Positions 23,401 through 35,200 of a stretch of 64,000 nucleotides of DNA are shown one piece after another; positions within the stretch are counted from its first letter, which is position 1; each line of letters begins with the position of its first letter. The position numbers and the translations under genes were made by a program. The DNA is from Pseudoscleropodium purum (Eukaryota; Streptophyta; Bryopsida; Hypnales; Brachytheciaceae): assembly GCA_963969395.1 (NCBI GenBank), contig OZ017798.1, positions 12,950,173-13,014,172 on the forward strand, written 5' to 3'. The notes beneath the pieces were generated by a model. That model was not told the origin of the DNA. It ran no database searches and worked only from the letters and a program-made list of their open reading frames with translations.

Positions 23401-25262
23401 GTACTAACCTCGGCATATAACAGTGGGGTGAAATTGCCTATCCAGAAACTGCTCAGCGACATAAAGCATCTCGCCAGCTGTCAAAATCAAGTTTCATAGA
23501 AGGATCAAGACCTTTAACTGGACGACTGGTACATTCTAAGCATATACTAAGAACAAAACATCAATCTCAGAGTTTTGTTCTTCAGTTTCTTCAGGTTCTA
23601 TTCTGAATTTTCGGATTGTCATTCTAGATACGTTTTGAATAAAACCTCAAACGAGTACTACAACACGAAAATGCAGAGAATGAAGAGAATACAGGCGATT
23701 ACGGTCAAAACCACTAAATGGAAATAACTCAAATATGGAGTCTCCATTGGTATTCGAGTAAAATATTCCGGATGACTCTTCAAAGAAAAACAAAGTGATT
23801 AGGCAGTAGGCTACGCAGAAGAAGAGCTCAAATAGATTACCTAGAATGATCACCGACGTTGTTCCATCACCAACCTCCTCATCTTGCGTACGACTGAGCT
23901 CTATCATAGACTGCACATAGCCAGCATAAGACAAGATTCAATTCAAATTGCTATACCAACATCCTGGACTAGTAAACTGGAAGTAGCGCCAGGATAATGC
24001 ACAGTACAATCACCAGGTTCCTCAGGACTAACCTTAGCAGCAGGGTGTGAGACATCAAGCTCTCTTAAAATTGCATTTCCATCGTTTGTGAGGACAATTC
24101 CTGCCGAGAAAACCATAACCGACAGTCTTTGTAAGAAAAAACTTCGTCCGCCTCTCGTCAAGCACAACACAAACAGACATTATTTTAAAACATTCACCAA
24201 CCCATTATAGTGTCGAAGTAAAAGGTACACCGAATCAAGAGCAGTTGCCTGTAAGAGCACGAAAGTACCTCCACTAGCATCAAGGAGCATCTTCAGCATA
24301 GACCTAGGTCCCAGCGTAGTTCGAATGACATCTGCCACAGCCTGCATAACGAACCGAAATATTATGTCAAGCTTCACAGCTTCTGATCAAACATTCGAGT
24401 CCGTCTCAATATGAACAAACCGCTTCCACACAATGGCGCTTCACCGAGAAACCTACTGACTAGCGAAACCGTCAGCAGATATTCCTTAAACCTCCTAGCA
24501 CATTAGTATAGCTCACTCGTACATCATAATAAGAAACAACTCTAACTATACCACAGGAAGAATATTTAAAGCTCCCCACCCTAAAATACGAGGCCCACGG
24601 TTATTTTCACTCAGCAAAACGACACAAGGTCCTAGTGACGTCTGCCACATCCGACATTATAAGCCAACACGGCAGTCCAAGCATTCTACTTCCTAATCAA
24701 ACATAGAAGCCAGTCTCGATCTCCAAAAATTTCTTGTAGACTACGGCGCACGAACCAGGAGGAAAAACCTAATCAATATCTAAGCCAAAAAACGATCAAC
24801 GCACGTTATGCTCACCTCCACTATCCCACTCAAAGATGACAATACGGAACATCTATATAAATTATTCAAAGTCCGTCACCCTAAAATACAAGATCCACGG
24901 TTTACTTTCACCAAACTAAAAGTCTCACAGGGAACGTCAATAAAAACCTTCGAGGCCTGAATATTGGCACGATGCACGCGACTTCCCGTCTCCCTCTTCG
25001 TAGCATCATCTGAAACCACGCCATTGGAAAGATTTTAGACATCCCATTCGCGAAAACAACACACGCGATTGCCGGATCAAAAAACCTCCATCAACATCAA
25101 CCAGCACGATGACCTAAAAAAAGAAGGCCAACACACAATGACAAGCGAAACGAAGGCCAAAACCCTGAACCTCCAAAATACTGGCCATAAACCCTACAAT
25201 GATGCAGGAATGGTAGAGAAAGAACCGGGAGACTTACTGAGAACTAGCACGGGGGCCTGCAT
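20437..25262 (-). CDS. CCT3: T-complex protein 1 subunit gamma (CCT3), cytosolic chaperonin
   Basis: This subunit of the eight-member TRiC/CCT ring folds actin, tubulin and other cytosolic proteins by an ATP cycle. Coding exons, all GT-AG: 25262-25238, 25009-24948, 24341-24269, 24100-24033, 23910-23841, 23477-23409, 23148-23077, 22778-22705, 22544-22267, 22027-21643, 21442-21317, 21175-21071, 20886-20812, 20622-20437. They sum to 1668 nt and 555 aa, the length I recall for plant CCT3. The start MQAPVLVL matches the family N-terminus, and the first coding exon has only 25 nt. ATP-site motifs are intact: LGPRSM (39-44), NDGN (59-62), GDGTTS (90-95) and PGGGA (409-413). GVDIKKYI-like and ENQTNAEL segments mark the gamma type. 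The TAG stop is at 20439-20437. Exon phases are all consistent. Confidence 0.95.
22940..23011. repeat. Nested palindrome in a CCT3 intron
   Basis: AGGTGGCCACCAAAAGCAG (22940-22958) pairs with CTGCTTTTGGTAGCCACCT (22993-23011), one mismatch in 19. Inside it, GCAGGTGAC (22955-22963) pairs perfectly with GTCACCTGC (22972-22980). It lies in the intron 22779-23076. Confidence 0.75.
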
Positions 25263-25560
25263 GGTGGGGAAGGAGATGAGGAGGTTGAGACTGCGATCCG
25301 AGTGAGAGAAGGCGATCGACCGGCAGCAGAAATGCAGCAGGAGTAGCAGCAGCGATGATGAGAGAGGAGCTGCAAACTAGGGTTGCAATGGAAAGCTTGG
25401 GCTACAGACGGTGATGGACGACAGTTATTCGTCACTGGAGATGGAAGAGTCGGGAAGACGGTCCCATTACCGCCTCTGCCCTAATACCGTCTTCAGTGTG
25501 GCCTACGAGTTTCACGGCCCTCTCTAATTGCACTGCACCGGTGGACAAATGTATATGGGA
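25263..25560 (-). promoter_or_regulatory. CCT3 5' leader and presumed promoter
   Basis: The block immediately upstream of the CCT3 ATG (minus strand) stays GC-balanced, with CAGCAG-type low complexity around 25320-25350. It gives way to AT-rich DNA after about 25560. No TATA box or other core element can be assigned with confidence. Confidence 0.35.
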
Positions 25561-25859
25561 AAGTGTTTGGCGGCCCTGGATTTGTGTTGCATGTTCAGGG
25601 TTTCACCAACATTTGCAAATTATGGTATGTTTGCACTTGGCGTTATGAAAGATTGACTTTTCAAAAAAAAATGAGCATTGTAAAATGTATAGTAGGCCCC
25701 TTCTTGTTGAGTGGTTTGGACAATAATACTACCATACTTTGTGGGCATATATTAGCTTGTAGGTGTTTATACCTAAAAGGGTTGTTATTGGTGCACCTTC
25801 CTCCCTTTACACTTCTATTTTAGTAAAAGCATTAGGAAAAATTTGAATCCTTGGGAGGG

Positions 25860-27130
25860 TCATTAAGCTTTCATTTTTCAGCCTCCCATGGTGCAAGTAT
25901 AGAAAAAATTTAAAAATATTTTTTTTAAAGTTTTTTTTTAAAACAATTATTAAAAAATAGTAAAACTTGACGTGGTGGTGATGTGGCACCAGTAGTGCCA
26001 CATCAAATGCTTTCATTAAGAAAATAAAAAATGATTTTATTTCCTCTCTAATTGCACTAGGGGGGGTCAAAATTTGCAACCTTCCCATGGCTTGAAATTT
26101 TTCCCAATGTCTGTTGCTTCTTGTTTTGAGAATTTGCATTGGAGAGTTTATGAACAAATTTGGTTTGGCAATGAATGAATTTGATATCTAAGATAGAAGT
26201 TCTTTCACAATTTCTTACTTGCATTTTTATTTAGCACCTTCAATTGTGGTTTGGTTCATTCTGTCCTAGTCACAAAGGGCTCACAAAGATTGTAGCGATT
26301 TCTTTTCAACAAAGTTCTTAAGCTTCTTTCATGCTACCAAGCATTGAACACCTTCAACTAATAACTAACTATTCTAAAACCAAGTATTTAGCAAGCACTA
26401 CCATAATGATGAAGAATGGGATCAAAATAGATCCAATAAGAAAAAACATACTTATTGTGAAGTTGAGCTACCATTAGCAAGACACATGAGAATGTGCATG
26501 CATATAATTAGCTAATACATTAGATGAAATTTACCTACTCAACAAGGCCACAAATTCCTTCGTATTCATAAACTGTGGGAACTTGGCCACAACATTAGTT
26601 TGATGTAGCTGAGCAACTACTATGTCAAATAATGATAATAAATTAAAGTTTTAATATATTTTAAAATTATAATATTTTTTTACATTTTTTTTGTTCTTTA
26701 TTTGACGAGTAGTGGCTACTCACAACATGGAGAACTCGTCTAAAATGTCCCTCCAATGCCCAAAAAAAACATCTAATATAAATTACTTTAGAGTAGTTGC
26801 ATGAACTAACCTATCATATTACCATGTTCACTCTACATACAAAAAATTTGAATCTTGCAAAGAGTAGTTTCATTTTCATTTTCAACCCCCCGCAATGCAA
26901 ACATAAAAAATAAAAAAAATAAAAAATATTTTTTTTGAAAAAATGATTTAAATATTTATTTATTTTGAAATTGCCAATCTAATATAACACTAGCTGAGTG
27001 TGCCCCATCATATTCCTAATTCTTTTTCTAATATAATTGCATTGTTGCCTTCCGGACTTGAGACCTTTTGCAAGCCTGAAATTTTTGCTAATCAATATAT
27101 CCAAGACTTGACATAGCAATGAAAACTTAG
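25860..27130. repeat. Two diverged direct copies of a non-coding repeat (25860-26170 and 26870-27130)
   Basis: Both copies start with TTTCATTTT...CAGCCTCCC/CAACCCCCC, continue with an A-rich tract, and share TCTAATTGCA/ATAATTGCAT, TTTTGCAA and the CTTGAAATTTTT/CCTGAAATTTTT blocks. A 10-bp perfect hairpin, GATGTGGCAC/GTGCCACATC (25980-25989 with 25995-26004), sits in the first copy only. Confidence 0.4.
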
Positions 27131-30100
27131 ATTTTTTGAGAATTCTATCAAGTACATCCTTAAAAAGAAAGAAGCCATTTACTCCGGATTCTCCAAAAAA
27201 AATTCCTAGTATCCATTCCTTACAAATTGCACCACAATTGGGACCATTTGATAAGCCTAGCTATACATAACCACAATCTAATTGCACAAACCATCTTGAT
27301 TCTTAAGATCATTGGAAAAAAATTCAAACAATTCAATAATATATATAATTCATTAGAATCTTCTTCTAGATAGCAAGGATTAACAAATTTGACAACAATT
27401 TCTATACATTAATCATGGAGGTGGTTTGCTTTATTTTGTAGCATGTTTGAGCTTAATTATGAAAATGACAAGGTCAAACATGAGAAATTAAAATTATCCA
27501 CGAAATAGTATTAGCAACAAACACCTCAAGTTCGTTGTGGAAGAGATTAGAGAAGAGATTGATGGAAACTTGTGGATTGAAACTAGAATGAAGTCATTGA
27601 TTGACAAATCACATATTGGACAATAGGGATTCACTAAAAGTAATGAAGGAGACAATAACTAATTTGTAAGTTGGCTAAAAAGCAACAAGAATCATTGTCA
27701 TCTCAATCCTAAGTCTCTAATCTTAACTTGTGAAGTAACAACCTAGATGTGCAACTTGGATGTGTATATTGACAAAAATAGAAGTTCATCAAAACCCAAT
27801 GGTAAAAACAAATTATAATTGCTCAAATTCCAAATAATGGAAAGCATAGGAGCAACAATGATATAATGTAACCTCGAAAAAGAATATATAATCAATCCTA
27901 GAAGCATGTGAACTAATTGGAGGATGTCTAGTAATAGAAGCAAGTTGAAATAATTGAAATATTGAAGACTTCTAATATTAGTCCATTCTCTCTCTCAAAT
28001 CCGTAGAGCCTTTCCACAAACTTCACTATTGGCTTCATCAATCTATTAAACTAAAGCTTTAGAAAATTTGACAAGAGAAGACGATGCAACTCAATGTGAG
28101 GTGCAATCATAACTCCATCTACAAGCCACGTGAGGCACAATGCATCTCTTTTCTTCTTGTTAAACTAGCCATATTGCATTTGCTACATACACTCTCAACA
28201 AAACATACAAAACAAAAATGAAGCCTCAAAATTGATTTGGCACCATTTGATCTACAAACACTCTTTAATAACATGTTGTTGCAATGGAGCATACAGATGC
28301 GAAGCTTTTCTACCACTTTCTGCTAATGTCACCTAGTTCTAAAAGACCACTCTTTCATAACGAGCTATTGTGCCTACAATTTTTTGAGATTTAGATTTTT
28401 CAAAGATTAACAACTATTTATTAGGGATTAGTGCTTAATTAAAACAATATTTGTCATTAGTAGCTATAGGAGTATTCTTATTTGAGCTCTAAATCATCAC
28501 CCACATATCAATTGGTGGTTACAAAAGTGTGTAGGTGTAAATTCCCTTGCAATTAATAGTTTGTTTCTACCCAAATACTAGCTACCTCACAACAAGTGTG
28601 AATGTATCCTTAGTATCAATGGTACAACCATTGCAACAAATTTGCAACAACACTTTCCTTGCATTAGAAGTCAAGTGTGTTTCAAAATTTTGGATGAAAA
28701 TATGTAAATTTGAAATTGCAACAGCAAATCATCCCACAAATATAATAGATAATGAACACAATCAAAGATTTGAAGATTGTGTTCATTTTCATGCATCTTA
28801 AGTGTTTACAATCTAAGATTTTTCTATAGAAATATCCCACATCTATTTAACAATACTTGGATAATCTCCTTGATAATGGTGCAAGTTGTTGTTCTCCTAA
28901 TAAAACAATATGATTAAGCATAGACTAATGATAAGAGAAACTATTTGAGACACACCTCATCAACCAAATTAGGTTCAAAAATTTCAATCTTCATTTACTA
29001 TTCATTTGAAGTAGTTTAAAGGTCGTGTAGTTGTAGTGTAATTAAAGACAATTGAATGGATTATGGGTATCCAAGGTGGGCCTCCCTCCGAAATTGCCTC
29101 CAACCTACAATTTTTGAAAAGAACGTACAATTTTAAAAAGAAAATCTTTTAAAGAATCTAACCAATTAGTCTACCCTTCAATATTCAAAGATTTTTACAT
29201 TACAAATTTTGAGATACCTTCAATCAAAGTTCAATTTTGTTTTAAAACATAAGTATTTTTTCCATTGACCAAATGTAACTTTGGCAGCCAATAACTTAAA
29301 TTTTCACAAAAGAAAAGTTTATCCTTTTTGACCAAATGCAATTATAAATAGTTAAGAACATGCATGCCAATTTTTATGTACAAGGATTAGAGCAATGTAA
29401 GATTTTTTCAAAGCTTTGCAATCAAAAGAGATACATTAAAAAAACTAAAGTTTCAACTTCATTATGCCCTTTTACTACATGCTCCAACCAATCACCCCTT
29501 GTCCACTTGTCCACTTATGCAATTTTTTCTTGTGATGGCCTTTGATTGGCTAGGTTTCCCTACCAAGACCGTTTGTAGAGAAAATTTTCTACTGTTTGAC
29601 TTGAAAAATTACCTAATAAAGGTAGAGTTTTGGTCCAAACCCAAAGTTTTTTTGGCTATAGAAAGAAAACTTGACAAAATACATTAAAAAAATAAGAAAT
29701 TCTTAAAAAGACATATTTAGGGGCATTCAAGTAGCCCTTCAAGTTGGATAACAACCATAAAATGAGTGATTGGGCATTTAGAGATTAGGGTACCTTTAGA
29801 AATGACAAAAATCATTGAATGAAGAAGGCATTATTTAGCATTAAACAAATAGATGATAAAGTATGTGGATGAAATATTTGTGCAAAAATCTTGTTTATGA
29901 AGGAATTGTAAACCTACTTTGTATGAACCATACAACATCATTCCATACACTCCATTAAGGTACAATGCATCATGATGTCTTCTTGGATGTCTTTTATTCA
30001 TGAACTTAGATACTTTAATAGACAACCCAAACAAACCTATACTATTTGCACCCTTGTATCTATATATAAGAATCTTAACGGTTGCATCTACAAAGCCATA

Positions 30101-31750
30101 TTACACCCAAAAATTATATACATCTACACACATTTTTAATATTCACCTACTATAATACTCCTATGCACCCCATCAAGACTCAAACATCCCAAAACTTTCC
30201 ATATCCAAAACTCTTTAAAAAAAGAAATGTTGTCATCATCAAATTTCTCTGCCTACATTTTACTTTACAAACGCAAATTAGAAAACAATCAAACACTACC
30301 ACCTTTACTTGAACTATACTAAATGTTTGATAAAAAAAGAAGAAGTGGAAAATTACATTTTTAAAATGAGAGGAGAGTCTTCTTTCCAATGAAAGTAATA
30401 TAGTATGGGTGTCACTTGTGCAAACTTTTCAGAGCCAATTATAGAATCTTGAATAAACAAACTTTCATATATGTCAACCTCCAAAGGATTGAAGTTTCTC
30501 ACTCTCAATCTACATTTTTTTGAAGAAGTTTTAATAAGCTTCCAAACTTTATATTATATCTATTCCTAGTTTAATGTTTAAGTATTAATTGCTAAATATT
30601 GAATATTTTGTTCTTGATATATGGTAAGTTTTACATAGATTGCAATTAATAAGTTTTGAAACCACAAATTAAAACTTCCTTGAAAATTGATTGTGAATCA
30701 AGTGTTAATGATTTCAACCCAAAAAAATCCTTTTAAGTTTGGAATTCTAGTTTCTAACTATGGTCTTTTCAAGAAAATTTTATTTTGCACATTCCTTGAA
30801 GTCATCAAATATACATTTTGTAAAGGCCAATCCATGTAAAATCTCCAATTTCCAAATTCACAATAAGGATTAAGATAAAGATGGAATCAAAGAGGTTATT
30901 TAGAAAATAATTATTTAGTCTTATGTACATTTATGATCTACCTAAGATGTGTCCAATTGTAAGTAATGCAAAATAAAAAAGTAAGAAATACATAATATTA
31001 TTTAGCTAAGATGATAACCCTATGAATAAAAAGAAAAAAAGAAAAAAAAAAAATTTTGAAAAATTTCAACAAATTAGTTTCGAAGGTTTGAGATATTGGC
31101 TTTTGAAGGGAACTTTTGACTAGGTCTTCTTCACTTTATGATTAGAGAGCCCGAGAGGATTTTTTTTAAAGATCTGATTCTTAAAGATCTAAATTCACCC
31201 CTTGAGTTCTCTAATCATTGAGGGAATTTTGTAAAGACAAATCTATACAAATGTTGTACAAAGTAGTTCTTTTTTGAAGATTTGGATGGGTTGATCTTGA
31301 AATGCTTGTTTCTAAGGGCAACTTGTAGAATGCAATCCTTCTATTGAAGAACACAATCAAGAAATATATAAGACAATTTTTAGTAGTGGTTTACAATGGT
31401 TTACAATAAAATAATTGACACTAGAAGAAGGCTTGTTATAAAGGACAAAGACAGTTTCAACTTTCCAAGGGAATTATCTTGATGCGAGCAACACGAAAGG
31501 AAATTCTAGAGGAAATGATTTTCATTCAATATAAAGTTATTTCTATGAAATTTCTTCAAATTTCATCCGATATTCGAGTGAACTATAAAATATTTGGGGA
31601 AATTTTTTCATAATTTTTTCCTTGAGATAGTAATTTTCTTTTTCAAGAAAATCTTTTTTCTTTATAAAGGTTACATCTTTTCTTTATCCCTTGGGAAGTC
31701 CTTACAAGTTTTTTTGGTCCTTCAAGGTTAAAGATATTCTCCTGCGGTAG
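27131..31750. other. AT-rich intergenic DNA, no gene recognised
   Basis: Only short frames are present, none with family resemblance, periodic codon structure or flanking splice signals. A-rich runs (about 31020-31060) are frequent. I see no RNA gene or complete transposon here. Confidence 0.5.
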
Positions 31751-32263
31751 AATATGCACCCAAGGGCAACAGAAGCCAAAGCAATGGAAGAAGACTCCAC
31801 ACGCCAATACTCACAAGTAAAGCTCAGTGCGCATCATCCTTCACTGTTTCCTCAGGTAGCACCAATCGCTCTTGGCTTCACGTCGATCTACAGGGAGCTT
31901 TTCGCTGCTCTCCTGGCAAATATTGCTGTAGACACTCCTCCGTTGCCATGGTGGTCACTCCCCGGATTCCAACCCTAAGCGCCATCGCACCATCACCCTC
32001 AACCCTAGATGCCGTGTCCCTCCAGATCAATGTTTGCTTTGCAGATCGGCCCATGCATTGCTAGGAAGTAACCGTCGTCGGGGCGGGCGATCGTGGGAGG
32101 GGGGGTCTGCTTGGAGCTCGAGGCGGGGGGTTGCGATGAGGGAGCACTGGTGTGTATTGTGATGCTGTCGACGGGGAGTTTTTGTGAGGGATTTGAGGTG
32201 GAGTGAGATTGTGTCATTGTTTCGTAGGACAGGGATAGGGTAGGGTAGGGACGGGAGGGAGCC
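31750..32263 (+). promoter_or_regulatory. 5' region of the golgin gene with G-rich leader
   Basis: Composition switches abruptly from AT-rich to GC-rich at about 31745, marking the gene's promoter and leader. Purine-rich G tracts occur at 32070-32135. Six GGG tracts with 1-3 nt loops lie at 32232-32259, ending 4 nt before the ATG, enough for a G-quadruplex on the sense strand. A very short upstream open frame starts near 32136 (ATGAGGGAGC). Confidence 0.5.
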
Positions 32264-35200
32264 ATGGCGTGGCTCGGTAATTTTACGGTGAGCGACTTCG
32301 CGGGCGCGGTGACGAAGCTAAGTGAGAGTGTGAAGAACATCGAGAAGAATTTTGATTCGGCTCTTGGCTTCGAAAGCAGTGAGAGCGGGAGTCGCGATGG
32401 TATGCTCTAGCTAGGAATTTCCACCACTTTTTTTTGGTGCCTTTTCTTTTAGTGCAATGCACGGTTTGAACATATTTGGGAGCTGAAAGTGAATGAAATT
32501 TGATGAAGGACTGTTTTTTAGTCCAGATCTGTGTGTGTTTATCGTGGAATGAATGCTCATGTGTTTGTGAGTCAAGGAAGTGAGCTGATGCGTCCTCTGC
32601 ATTTGGATGGGACAGGACGCCCGGCGGGAGAAAGGGCAGCTAGCGTGTTTGAGAGTCTTCTTCCTCCTTCGATTTTGGCGAAGGCTACATCCGAATCAAT
32701 TATAGGAACCTCCGCTGTAACTGATAGTGGCGATTCGAAGCCAGAGGCCGCTCAATCTAGTAGTGTTTTGGTGACGCCCGAGGTCTCTGAAAAGAGCGGG
32801 AATGAGGGCTCCGGTTCAGTGGAAACAGGTACGGAGGTGAGCTCCACGGATGTCCAGACTCATGAACACGAAACGCAATCTTCGACCATGTCAGCGGAAG
32901 CTGTCATCTCGCTTGAGGAATCTGTGAGGGATGACGTGAGGGAGAATGGAGCAGAAAAGGAGGAACAATCTGGAAGAGATGGCATTGTTCACAAGGACGG
33001 ATTGCCAGATGTGCAGGCTGAAGGAAGCGCTTCTGACCAACTGACAACTGCGCCGGAACCTACTGAAGTCGAAAGAAATGAGAATCATGTCAATGGTGTG
33101 CACGATGAGGTGAAGAGTGAAATAATTGAGGATGCTGTGGTAGAATCGTCTAAGGACAGGACAACATCTGACTCGAGTTCCCCAATTTCTGCTTCTCCGT
33201 CTGAAAAGATGCATGGATCAGCTACTGCAGAAATCGAATCAAAACCTGTCATCGAAAGCCAACCCTTGCTTCTCGATACGTCTGCCCGGGGAGGCGATAA
33301 AGTGGAGAAGGAGTTGAAAATGATGGAAGCTGCACTTCTAGGTGCGGCGAGACAGTCGCAGGTGAGCTATCAACTACCTCTGGACGGTTTTAAAGCGTCT
33401 TTAGGTGTTTTTTGGTATTTTGTTACTATTGTACTTCTCAGGTATACAGGAACTGCTCTATGAAATCCCGATTAAGGTCATAGATTCCTCATTACTCAAG
33501 TATTGGGGGATTGTGTGGCTTGCGCATCTTTTGTTCTTTTGATATTTTTCTGCGGGGAGCTTAGATTTTAGCAAATAGCAGCAGTCACTCATCCAGGTGC
33601 TATAAATCATATACGATTCTTTCCGATGTTCAGAACGTAACGAATTTATGACCTAAGAAGTATTCGTTTTTGGCAGGCAAAAGCGGACGAGATTTCTAGG
33701 CTTATGGTGGAGAATGAGCAATTGAAAGCTTCGCTTGAGGATCTCAAGGTAAGTTCAAAGTCCAGATCTTTCCAGATGTGAGCCAGTTATACCGAAGAGC
33801 CTGCCATCATTGGGATCATTTCATTGCTGAAAAGATGCGCTTTTACAGTAGTTCTGTGTATCAACTACTTAACTTAGCTAGGGCCTGTTGCCTGGTATTT
33901 AGCTGCTAGATAGGAGGGGCAAGCATCTCTTTTAGCATTGATTGTGTAGTAGTCGGCGGAAGTTAACGATAGAGTAATTGAATTCATTATACATGTAGTT
34001 AAGTTCTTTGATTACTCCAATTTCCTTCTTGGATATTCCAGATGTCGTATTGAGACACTTTCTCTGCTGGAGCTGAAATTATGCATCTTTAATTATTAGA
34101 TGTTGCCGGTAGTTCCATTTTTCATAAGTTCTGAAGAGAAATTTAATTCCCGTCGCATGTTCCTTGGTTTCGACTCAATTGTGAATGACGTATTATATTA
34201 AGACCCCCAGAGAGGATCTGTGCTCCTCTAAGAAGGGTTTATGGAGACTCGACTGTTGTCATTGCTTCTAGTTAGCTATTTTAGAATGAATGTAAGAATG
34301 TAGATCTTTATGAACTTGACTCTGCCATTTTATCAGAGGAAGACAAATGAAGCGGAATCAGATATTATGCGTGAAGAGTATCAGCAGCGAATAAGTGCTG
34401 CGGAACGCAAGGCAAGTTTTGTCCTTCTTGTATTCAATTACTTTGGATTCTATAATGCAAAATGGTTGAAGATAGCACAAACTAGTTACTTTGGATGCTA
34501 CTATGCAGGATGGTTCCATGAATTATTTTGCTATGGCATTGTCTGTCATGATTGACGTGACTACGCTGTCTGTATGAGGTTAAACTAGTGTGCTGTGTCT
34601 CGTCATAAATAAAGTCACGAACTTCGTTCACGTCATAACTTGAAATAATCGTTGTGCTGACGGTCACTTTACAGGTCTATGCTCTTACGAAGGAAAAAGA
34701 TATGTTACGGAGGGAGCAGAATCGAAAGAGCGACTCCTCGATGTTGCTAAAAGAGAAAGACGAAATCATCAAGGCAGTCATGGCTGAAGGTGAGTCTGTC
34801 GGGCTACTGCCCTGTGCATTTGAGGAACTTTGTTTTTATTTTGATGCACTGTTTTGCATGTGCTACTTCCCAGTATAATCTTGAAGTTTTTGTCGACATT
34901 TTTTGCCTCCTACAGGCGAGGAGTTGTCCAAAAAGCAGGCAGTGATAGAAGGGACCGTCAAAAAGCTACGCGCTCAGGTCCGGGAGCTCGAGGAGGAGAA
35001 GGGTCGGTTAACAACTAGACTTCAGGTACATTCGAACAAACAAAAGTTTCGAAATGATGGATATGTGCTGGTTGGATTCTTAGTTTGTGTTTTTTAGAGT
35101 TTTAGGTTCCCATACGACTACATGTTTCTCACGTATTACCATGTTACAAATAGTAAAGGATTTGCTATTATTTAGGAGATTTAGAGACAGAAACAGCTTT

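Noticed and set aside
31754..31978. 74-codon frame upstream of the golgin gene
   Set aside because: It lies in the promoter or leader and has no recognisable domain.
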